From Cotesia glomerata (lineage: Eukaryota; Arthropoda; Insecta; Hymenoptera; Braconidae), in the NCBI RefSeq assembly GCF_020080835.1, contig NC_058158.1, forward strand, positions 1,860,001 to 1,924,000: 64,000 nt of DNA, written 5' to 3'. Below the pieces are notes generated by a model that saw only the letters and a program-made list of their open reading frames with translations, was not told the DNA's origin and did not search any database. Below, one piece after another: positions 36,879-48,800 of this stretch (positions within the stretch are counted from its first letter, which is position 1; every line of letters begins with the position of its first letter). Both the position numbers and the translations under genes were made by a program.

Positions 36879-39800
36879 ATATGTATATATGTCATATGTA
36901 TATATGACATATAAAATGTCAAAGAACTGACTGCTATCTTGTCAACTAATGGCATTTTTAAAGATATAAGCTCACCCCGATGTTACACTCATCGAGACCT
37001 TTCATTTGAGTACCCACATCAATTTTTCATATATTTATATATTTTACATATATGTATATATGAAAAATATATCAAAAATGCATGCACAGAAAGAAAGATT
37101 TCTTGACTGGAGAACAAAATTCTTGCGGCTCAAGTAAATTTTCGGTCGTCCGAAGGAAGACCGAAGTTGTCTTGGCCGAAGTAAAAATTTTTCTTAAAAT
37201 TCTATTCTTGGTGGAAGTAATTTTTTCTTAATTCAAATTATCAAAATACTTGATACAAGAAATTTTTATAATTGATCAAGATTTTTAGATACTTTAGGGA
37301 AGCAGCGCTACCTACTACAGCTGAGAAAAAAATTTTCTCATCTTGAGAAAATTTTTCTCTTGAATATTTGATACCTATTTTAGATTATTTTAGCGCGCAA
37401 TTATATATATTGAATGAAAAAGAATGATTCAATATTATTTGATCTTCCCATTTGACATGTTAGTCAATAGAAATATTAATGAAAATTTACTATAAAGATA
37501 TTTAATTTTTTGGAGCAAGAGAAAAATTTTCTCAAGACAAGAAAATTTACTTCTGTCAAGAACTAAATTTTTTGGAGCAAGAGAGAAATTTTCTCAAAAC
37601 AAGAAAATTTTCTTGACTTAAATAAATTGTCTTGGATCAAGAAACGTATTTCTTGAAGCAAGGGAATTGATTTGTTGGAATAAGTGAAATTTCTTGTGTC
37701 AAAAACTAATTTTTCTTCGCCCAAGTAAATAATTATGAAGAAAAATATTTTCTTGGCTGAAGTGAACCTTTCTTTCTGTGTGTGGCTACTCAAATGAAAG
37801 CTCTTAATGGGTGTAACATCGGGATGAGCTTATATCTTTAAAAACGTCAATAGTTAAAAAAGTACATTGCAATTTAACAAAATTAATTATTTAATAAAGC
37901 AAAATTTTATTAATTTATAGTTCACAAGTCACATAGTGACTGCAAGGTCGCTAGCAAACTTTATCGAATCTAACGATATAACTTTTATTCTTAAACACAT
38001 AAATTGAGATTTAGAATGATAAAAATGAATTTTTTTTATCCCTCTCAATTATATTAATATTCTATTCTCTAGTCGTCTCTATTTTCTCAGCAAAGTTATC
38101 ACGAAATTCCTAGTATGACGAAAATTAATCACTCACAAAACTCTCCCTTGGCTATATTACTTTCCTTAATTGCGAGCTCCTCGTTCAACTGCTCTATTTG
38201 GTGAACCATGAGCTTCAATTTGTCTCTCAGCTCGTCGATTTCCTCTTTCTTAACAGTCAAATTTTTATTACACATATTTTTTTCGGCTCGAGTGCTCTCA
38301 AATAAATTTTGCTGATGTCGAAATTTTTTCTTAATTTCCCCTAGCTCCTTTGAATAATTCACCACCTCAGTCTCTTTTTCCTTCACCAGATTCGCCGATT
38401 CATCAAGCTGATTTTTAAAAACAAATAAACAGGCAATTAATTACTCGGAGAAAAAAGCGCGAGTATTTTACAACATAATATAATATAAAAAAAAAGTATT
38501 AAGAAAAATCTAAATCACCTGGTGCTGTACTTGAGCAACTTGTTGACAATACTTGTCCCTATCTTTTTCAAGAGCCTCAATTTTTTTATTCAAAGAACAA
38601 TTAACATGTAGTGCCTCTTGGAGCTCGCCCTCGAGCTTTCGTTTACTCGATTCCAATACACTAATCTTAGCGTGAGTTTTTTCGAGTGTGTCTTTTAGAT
38701 TTTCAAGATTTTTAATCACAACGTTCTTTTCCCGTACGGCCAAGTCAACAGACTTTTTTTCCTCAGTTATTTGACGCTGGCATGAACTCAAATGGATCTC
38801 AGAGTTTTTCAAAGCAACTTTTACGTGCTCGAGATCCTTTTCCATTTTAGCGCGTTCCTTATCGATCTTGGTGTATTTGCTAACGCTCCAATCATTCTCG
38901 GCTTTACTCTTGGACACTTCTTCCTGCAATCTATTTACACACACATTTATATTATTATCATTATCATTCGACTTTATAGATTGTCTTACAGGTGATAATT
39001 TTTCTTCCTTGAATCGGGTAAATAATTTCAGAGAATTTTATTCTGATTTAAGTAGGAAAATTCTTAAACTAAGAAATTTTTCTTGACTTAAGTAAATTTT
39101 AATTAATTAAAGGATTTTTCATCTTTATTTAAGACAATAAAACTTTTGATTCAAGAATTTTTCTCTTGATTCAAATTATTATTTTTTACGATATTATAGA
39201 TACAGTATTGAGTTCTTTAAAACCAAATTGTTTGATTATTTAATGGAGCCTTTAATAGAGACTTAAATTAAGTTACTTATTACATATTAATATCTTCTGT
39301 GTTAATATAAATAACATTGTTATCATCATTGACTTGTATATCTATAGTTATTATTTAAATTCATCTCCCCGAGTTAAATAATGTTAAAATTAAATCATAC
39401 TAGCAACCTTGCAGTCACTATGTGACTGCAGTGACTTGTGAACTATGAATAAATAAAATTTTACATTTTTAAATTATGAATTTTGTTAAATTGCACTGTA
39501 CTTTGTTAACTATTGACATTTTTGAAGATATAAGCTCATCTTGATGTTACACTCATCAAGAGCTTTTATTTGAGTACCCACATGAATTTTTTATATATTT
39601 TTCATATATACATATTTATAATATATATAAATATATAAAATATATGAAAAATTGATGTAGGTATTCGAATAAAAGGTCTCGATGAGTGTAACATGGGGAT
39701 GAGTTTATTTCTTAAAAAATATCTTTAGTTGAAAAGATGGCAAGGTCAGTTCTTAATTATTGACATTTTTGAAGATATAAGCTCATCTTGATGTTACACT

Positions 39801-42800
39801 CATCAAGAGCTTTTATTTGAGTACCCACATGCATTTTTTATATATTTTTCATATATACATATTTATAATATATATAAATATATAAAATATATGAAAAATT
39901 GATGTGGGTATTCAAATGAAAGGTTTCGATGAGTGTAATGCCGAGATGAGCTTACATCTTCAAAAATGTCAGTAGTTGACAAGATAGCAAGGTCAGTTCT
40001 TAATTATTGACATTTTTTAAAATATAAGCTCATTCTGATGTTACACTCATCAAGAGCTTTCATTTGAGTACCAACATGCATTTTTGATGTATTTTTCATA
40101 TATAAATATTTATAATATATATAAATATATAAAATATATAAAAAATTGATGTGGGTATTCGAATAAAAGGTCTCGATGCGTGTAACATGGGGATGAGTTT
40201 ATTTCTTAAAAAATATCTTTAGTTGACAAGATGGCAAGGTCAGTTCTTAATTATTGACATTTTTGAAGATATAAGCTCATCTTGATGTTACACTCATCAA
40301 GAGCTTTTATTTGAGTACCCACATGCATTTTTTATATATTTTTCATATATACATATTTATAATATATATAAATATATAAAATATATGAAAAATTGATGTG
40401 GGTATTCAAATGAAAGGTTTCGATGAGTGTAATGCCGAGATGAGCTTACATCTTCAAAAATGTCAGTAGTTGACAAGATAGCAAGGTCAGTTCTTAATTA
40501 TTGACATTTTTTAAAATATAAGCTCATTCTGATGTTACACTCATCAAGAGCTTTCATTTGAGTACCAACATGCATTTTTGATGTATTTTTCATATATAAA
40601 TATTTATAATATATATAAATATATAAAATATATAAAAAATTGATGTGGGTATTCGAATAAAAGGTCTCGATGCGTGTAACATGGGGATGAGTTTATTTCT
40701 TAAAAAATATCTTTAGTTGACAAGATGGCAAGGTCAGTTCTTAATTATTGACATTTTTGAAGATATAAGCTCATCTTGATGTTACACTCATCAAGAGCTT
40801 TTATTTGAGTACCCACATGCATTTTTTATATATTTTTCATATATACATATTTATAATATATATAAATATATAAAATATATGAAAAATTGATGTGGGTAGT
40901 CAAATGAAAGGTTTCGATGAGTGTAATGCCGAGATGAGCTTACATCTTCAAAAATGTCAGTAGTTGAGAAGATAGCAAGGTCAGTTCTTAATTATTGACA
41001 TTTTTGAAATATAAGCTTATCCTGATGTTACACTCATCAAGAGCTTTTATTTGAGTACCCACATGCATTTTTTATATATTTTTCATATATACATATTTAT
41101 AATATATATAAATATATAAAATATATGAAAAATTGATGTGGGTACTCAAATAAAAAGTCTTGATGAGTGTAACATCGGGATGAGCTTATATCTTTAAAAA
41201 TGTCATTAGTTTACGAGATGCAAGGTTAATTCTTAATTATGTATCTAGAGATTGAACATTTTCGAATGCAGCGTAAGTACTTATTATAAATTGACTATTA
41301 GTGAGAATGATATAAAACCATGAACAGGCACAACTCCAGGTCAAGACTTTTCCAATGATACCAAATTTAACCATAAAAACCCATTTTATCATATAAATAG
41401 GTCACAAAACTTTGCTTAATCTCTTAATAATATAGATTATAATTAATCATAGATATCTTTATTGTTATCTTTATATTATCGTATCTACTATTGCCATAAT
41501 TATCCGGCAACTGCTTTGGCATTATTATTTAAATAAATAATAATAATAATAATTTTTTCAGTGCGTAAAATATAGAATTAATCGGAAATTGCACTTTACC
41601 GTCGAACAAAATAAACCACCTAAAACAAAAGCTAATTTACAATAATAGTTTAGCGACCATACCTTTTAATTTCCTGAACTGAAAGTTTGTATTCATTTGT
41701 CTTCTCAACCAATACTCTTTCAATTTCTTTGACCCGCTTATTCGAATTATTCAATTCCGTTTGCAGGTTTATTCTCCCAGTCATCAATTTGCTCACTTCC
41801 TTGCGCAATTTTTCGTTAGCCGCTCGTTGCTCCCTCAGGAGATTTTCAATGCGACTGGCATTGCTGGCCGAGTTTTTCACCAGAGTGTTTGCAGCCTGAA
41901 AGTATCTATCTTCATATACTCGAACTAGCCAATAGTATAAAAATAAAAAAAAAAAAAAAAAAATAAATTCATGTAAATCAATCAATTATCTGCACTTTAA
42001 AAATAACTCGAATTTCCCCCCAAAAAAAAAATGACATTAAATACAAAAAATAATCTTTTAAAAAATTCAAATAGAATCTCATGAAATTCAAAATATGACC
42101 TCGAAAATAAAATCCCTTTTAACTTACATCATTCTGACGAAGATCGTTAAAACAATATTCGTAAAGTCAGAGGCAATATTTGTTACATTTTAATAAGCAC
42201 TCTGGAAGCTACTACCGAGCTTCAATTAGCTTTAAGACATTTCATTAAAATTAAAAGAATTATTTTCTGAGAAAGTGCTAAATCAATGGTTAAAATTCAA
42301 AATAATCTGAATAGTACTACCTGCAATAGGTTGGCTTTTATCTTGAGCTCTTCCTCGAGTTCTATTATTTCTCTCTCAAGTCTTTCGCGCACCAACCGTT
42401 CTTTCGATATTTCATTCATCTGAACTTCCATGTTTTCCTGCATCTTGCTTATTTGATTGTCTACCTCACTCATCTTTTTCTCGAGTTCTTCAGTGTACAT
42501 AGACTTGCTTTTTATACTTTGTTTCAAAGTTTCTATTTCGTTTGTCAGTCGTTCTTTTTCAATAGCCGAGTTTTCATTTTGTTTTGCAACTTCACCGCTG
42601 TAATAATAATAATAGTAAAAATAATAATTTCATTTACTTTTCATTTGCTTATTCTTATTACTTTGCAAATCTAAACAAAATAAAAAAGGTATCTTATCTT
42701 CTTAATAAACAATTAATTGAATATTTTTATTAAAAAAAATTAAATAAATTTTTAAACTATTGAATGATGAAACCTATTGTAAATTTACAGAATAAATTGA

Positions 42801-45800
42801 TAAGTAAAATGAAAATTGATATATTAGTACCTTTAAAAATCAACCAATATTATATTTTAAATGCGCTAATTTATTATTTTACTGATTGTAAATTAATGCA
42901 CTCAGAGGTTTATAAATACACGAAATAAACAGATAATTTTACCAAAAATTAATAAAACTTTAAGTACCAAAAATGCACAGTAAAAAATTTTTCGTCAAAT
43001 TTAACACAAAAATTTGTGTTGATGACTTTTTAACTTCCCGCTAAGAAAATTGAAAATTTTCAAAAATCGGGAAGTTATTGGTTTTACCCCGTTTTTCGAA
43101 AATCGAGTTTTCATCAGATCTCGACGTTTTGAGGTCCTAGAAAGCTTTCCTGACTATTCCCGCGAGGGTGTCACTATGTCTGTATGTATGTGTGTGTGTG
43201 TGGGTGCGTGTAAGTATGTAAACCTCTTATAACTTTTGAACGATTGAACCGATTTCATCGCGGTTGGTGCCATTCGAAAGGGCTTTGCCAAACTTAGATT
43301 TCCTGTTAATTTGAATCGATTTGGACCGATAGATTTTGAGAAATTTGGAGAAATCTAAAAAAAAGTAGGAAAAAAAATTTTTTCTGAAGTGGTTTTTTTG
43401 GGATAACTTTTAAACGGCTCAACCGATCGATTCCAAAAACTAATCAGCTCTTAAGATCAAAAAACCACGTCGATCGCCGCCAGTCTGTTCAAAATCGATT
43501 GATTCGTTCGTGAGTTATCGTTGACGAAAGAAAACCGAAAAAAGTGTTTTTTCGGAATGACTCCGAAATTATTCGTTCTATCAATTTAAACTTGAAGATT
43601 CTTCATGAAGCTTAAAAAACTGCGTCGAATGCCGCCAACCGTGTAAAAATCGGTTCATTCATTCAAAAGTTATTGCGATTTGAAAATTCAAAAAATAGTG
43701 TTCTATGAAACTTCTATCAGACTTTTGAGCTCAAAGAGCTCAAAAGCATAGAAAAGGTATCTTTTTGAGCTCGGAGAGCTTAAAACAACACACAGATTGT
43801 ACTTTTGAGCTCGAAGAGCTCAAAAAAGCGGCCAGGTATTAACGGAATCAGCGGGAAGTTGCAGGGATGGCCTTTAGGGTCAACCGTTTTCCTAATTTTT
43901 TTTACACAATCTGTGTTGAATCAACAAGAATCTGAAGTGGTTTTTTTGGGATAACTTTTAAACGGCTCAACCGATCGATTCCAAAAACTAATCAGCTCTC
44001 AACCTTGAAAAACCACGTCGATCGCCGCCAATCCGGTCAAAATCGGTTGATTCGTTCGAGAGATATCGTGAACGAAAGAAAACCGAAAAAAGTGTTTTTT
44101 CAGAGTTACTCCGAAATTTCTAGTTTGACCAATTGAAACTTAGAAATTCTTTATGAGGCTTAAAAAACTGCGTAGAATGCCGCCAACCGTGTAAAAATCG
44201 GTTCATTCATTCAAAAGTTATTGCGGTATAAACATTCAAAAAATAGTGTTCTATGAAACTTCTATCAGACTTTTGAGCTCAAAGAGCTCAAAAGCATAGA
44301 AAAGGTATCTTTTTGAGCTCGGAGAGCTTAAAACAACACACAGATTGTACTTTTGAGCTCGAAGAGCTCAAAAAAGCGGCCAGGTATTAACGGAATCAGC
44401 GGGAAGTTGCAGGGATGGCCTTTAGGGTCAACCGTTTTCCTAATTTTTTTTACACAATCTGTGTTGAATCAGCACTCTATTGTGCACTGATAGAAGGATT
44501 TATTTGTATTAAATAATATTTGTTAATAGCTAATAAATCATTTATTAGAGACCATTTTTTAATATTAAATAAATATTTCTTAGTATTTAAAATGATTTGT
44601 TTGTATTTAATAAATCTGATATTAATTTATTAAATATTAATAAATCTTTTTAAATACTAAGAAATATTTGTTAAGGACTAACAAATGGCTTCAAATAAAT
44701 AATTTGTTAAATATTAACAAATCTTTTTAACTATAAACAAATCCTTCTATCAGTGTGTTGAATCAGCATACTAAAATGTTAAATTCTACACAGTAAAAAA
44801 TTTTTCGTCATTGTGTAAAGTGTAAAAATGTTTGTGTAGAATTTAACATTTTAATGTGTACACAGTAAAAAATTTTGCGTCAATGTGTCAAAAAATTTTG
44901 TGTTAAAAATTTTTATGTTAAATGTTTAACACTTTTCTGTGTTAATCATTCTGTTCTGTGCTGTGTGCGTTTTTTGTGGCCATAAAATATTTCAATCTAT
45001 TTTCCAATAATCTAAAAGCTCTTGATTTTAAAAAGAGGTTATTAAGCAAGAATTTCGGGAAGTGGATTAGATCTATTGAACTACAAATTAAGATGATATA
45101 TATACATTGCATTAGCTAATGTTTGCTTAACTTGATGTATGTACACGGAAAAAAGTAGACCGTAAAATTCACTTGGGTTCCAGTTAGTAGGGATTAAAAA
45201 TAAATTTATCGAGACTTTTAGAGCCTAATTCATCCTGATTCGCCGTAATTCATGCAAATTCACGGAAATGCGAAGATGTGAAATTGAAAATTTCATTTTT
45301 CTAAAAAAATAATACTCATCTACTTTTTTAACTAAAAACCTTGTAGGGAATGCAAAAACGATTCGATTGGTATATAATAATCATTAGAAATAAATTTATT
45401 GAGACTTTTAGAGCCTAATTCATCCGGATTCGCCGTAATTCATGCAAATTCACGGAAATGCGAAGATGTGAAATTGAAAATTTCAAGTTTCTAAAAAAAT
45501 CATAAACTCATCTACTTTTTAAACTGAAAACCTTGTAAGGAATGCTAAAACGATTCGATTGGTATTTTTTACATATCATGCGATCATTTTTCAAGTACAC
45601 TGATAGAAGGATTTGTTTATAGTTAAAAATATTCGTTAATATTTAACAAAACATTTATTAGAGACCACTTTTTAGTCCTTAACAAATATTTCTTAGTTTT
45701 TAAAAAGATTTATTAATACTTAATAAATGAATATCAGATTTATTAAATGCAAAAAAATCATTTTAAATACTAAGAAATATTTGTTTAATATTAAAAAATG

Positions 45801-48800
45801 GTCTCTAATAAATGATTTGTTAACTATTAAAAAATATTTTTCAATACAAATAAATTCTTCTATCAGTGTACGAAATGATAAATATCAGTCCAAACTCTTA
45901 ATTATCATACTTTAACATTTTCGACATTTACAGAGCGAATCCTGTTTAAAATAATATTTTTGACATATCAACGGTGAAAGTTGGATTTTAAAGCAACACA
46001 CAGAGGGCGCAAAGAATACAATTTCTGACACTATAGTTTAGTTAATTTACCTCGTACTAGTATCGAAAAGTAACTTCTCTCTCTCTATCTGTCTCTACAT
46101 TTCTGCACGGCTGCTAAAATACGCTATAGTCGAATCTTGTAAACGACTTCAACATATACGTAGATTTAATCCGTCGCTATTTAATCTCGTGTGACAGGCT
46201 TTGTGTTTAAATTATAAAGTTATTAATAAAAATGAGTGAACTATTAACAAAAACATCAACTCCACCTAATTTAACTACTATGGCAATTACTTTAAAGAAA
46301 ATAAACAATGATAAGACATTTTTCACGGTTCTTTCAAATCCAACTTTCACAATTGATATGACAAAAAATTATGTTCAATCCTTTATGCTCAAAGGTAGGG
46401 ATTCTGACAAACTTGAAGTGAAGGCACGCGTTTGAGACTATGATACATTCTCATCAAGACCTCGTACTATATCCGGACTCGCTACGCTCGTCCGGATAAA
46501 TAACTCGGTCTTGATAGGAATGCGCCATAGCCTTAAACTCGTGACGTCACTTCAAGCCGTCAAAATCCCTGCCTTTGCGCATACACGGAGAAAATTTTAT
46601 AGTACACGGAAAGAAAATTGTACGAAAAATTACAATGAAAACATCGTAATTTTTAGTATAGGACATTGCAGTGCCGGACCAGAACTCAAACATCTGTAAT
46701 TTTCCACGGCTTAAAAATTTTTTTACTAAAAGATACAACAAAGTAGATAAATACCATAATACCCAACTCTGCACTCCTTTCGTTAACACAAAAATGCCTA
46801 GAGCATAAAGAATCAGCATGAAGAGAGGGCCAACTCCGGGACAACCTTCAACCACACCCAATACTTATAATATTTTTTAAGTTAATTTTCTATTAATGTA
46901 ACTAGATGTAAGATTGGAATGAAAATAAACTTCTTTAAAAAAAAAAAAAAAAAGAACTCAAACATCGTAATTTATACGATGCAACATCGTAAATTTCTAT
47001 CACTCAAATTAAATAGTGTATTACACACCTAGGGAAGTAAAGTAAGAATGTCTCCAGATCACATGTAATTGTTGGCCGAGGCGAAGCCGAGGTCAACAAA
47101 CATGTGATCTGAGGCTTTCTTATTTACTTCCCGAGGAGTGTATACTATTTTTGTCCGACGAAGGCGGAAAGCGGCAACTTAGTTTAGCGCAGCGGGACGA
47201 AAGTTGCCACTTTCCGCCCGGAGGGCAAAAGAAGTTTAGGTCACCGAAAAATAATTCTGTATCATCCAGGAATCGAACCCGGTGCCCTCTCCGCCTCAAG
47301 TCCAAGGTTTATCCCCCACGCTATCGGAGGGGATATCTAAAATTTTTGTTCAGTCACATAATAAGACCCTCGATACAGTAGTTGGTCATCTTTCGGTGGT
47401 GGCGTCGCAAACTACTAGACTCTGTCTCTCTTTTATTAAAACATATAGTATGCGTCCTTATTCACTTGCTTTTACGGAAAAAAATTTACTAAATAACATC
47501 GTAATTTTCAATAATTCAATTTTTATTCTGTAGACGGCAGATCGTAAAAATCGAGATACTGAAAGTCTAGTCCTGGATTACGATGTTACTATAGTAATTT
47601 TTCATAGGATTTGTTTTCCGTGTAGAGTTTATTATCTAGTTATGTTAAAAACTATCAACTGAATTCAATGGTAGTAAATATTATTTAAATAATTAAGTAA
47701 ACCATCTGAATTGTAGTATTTACCATCTTGATGGTAACTACTACACAGTAAAAAATTTTGCGTCACTGCGTCAAAAAATTTTGTGTTAAATATTTAACAC
47801 TTTTATGTGTAAATTTAACATTAATTGTGTTAAATTAACACAGAAAAATGTTAAATTAACACAAAAAAGTGTAAAATATTTAACATAAAAATTTTTAACA
47901 CAAAATTTTTTGACGCAATGACGCAAAATTTTTTACTGTGTACTATTATGATGGTAACCAGTAATAATAACTGTTATTATTTTAATTAGCTACTACTATT
48001 ATCAAAATCGCCATTCCTAATATAACTTGATGGTTGTAGTTACCGTTATGATAGTTATGATAAAATAGTACTAGACATAATGTGCTTCAATCAGCCCTTG
48101 ACAGTCAACGTACTAGCAACCATTTTAGTATCTAAGAAAACAAATTATGAATTAATAACCACCTAACGTTTTTACTTGTGCATTTACTATATTTTTAATA
48201 TTACTTATTATTAATCTTATTTAATATTAATCTAATCTATTTCATAAAGCTAAGTTGGTATTATTTATTTAATATGCTGGATGGATCACAATTTGGATTG
48301 ACTATTTAAATTATTAATATAATGCCCTTGGCCGCTGTCTCTCCTTATTGTAATAATAATGTATAAATTTATGTATTTGTATTTCATTTGTATACTTATG
48401 TGACCCTGTTAATGGCCATTGGCTGTTGGGTCTTTCAAAAAGAAATAAATAAATCAGTAATAATAATAACTACTATCTAAACTAGTAAAAAATATTAAAA
48501 AAATTAAAAATCTGTGTTACCGTGGATGCATTTATTTTTGAAAAAAAAATTTGAAATTTCCAAAAAAATCAAAATTTTCAATAAAATTCAAATTAAAAAA
48601 AAAAAAAAATCAAATTTTCAAAAAAAAAAATTTTGAAGGGAATTTAAAATATTTTAATATTTCAAAGAAAAAAATGTACATTAGCTAAAATATGGATCTA
48701 AATAAAGGATTTAATTAAGTAAATTTATATTATTTTTTCTTTCAGAATTTTTACAATCGAAGATGATTACAGTTACCATCTTCGATTGTTACAGTTATAA

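Larger units (their letters stand above)
42976..44484. mobile_element. cacagtaaaa-type element interrupted by element C and partly duplicated
   Basis: Starts cacagtaaaaaatttttcg. Element C (43032-43895) is followed by tacacaatctgtgttgaatc, then a partial element C (43932-44442), then the same tacacaatctgtgttgaatc again. The repeated downstream flank shows a tandem duplication after the element C insertion. Confidence 0.5.
46605..47622. mobile_element. CACGG...CCGTG element with nested insertions (TA duplication)
   Basis: Ends cacggaaagaaaattgta and tttgttttccgtg, flanked by TA. Sub-terminal gtacgaaaaattac pairs with gtaatttttcatag. Inside are a poly(A) retrocopy (46704-46953), a reversed H1/H2 hairpin pair (47013-47230) and a tRNA-like SINE (47232-47341). 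Confidence 0.5.

Noticed and set aside
41896..41930. Alternative upstream acceptor for CFAP58 exon 6 (ggctag after a poly-T tract)
   Set aside because: It keeps an open frame but starts in phase 2, incompatible with the phase-0 end of exon 5.
46547..46861. 104-codon minus-strand ORF
   Set aside because: Antisense to the poly(A) retrocopy and crossing its insertion border, so it cannot be an ancestral gene.
47120..47533. ORFs on both strands
   Set aside because: They span the reversed hairpin pair and a SINE fragment; no protein-like conservation is visible.
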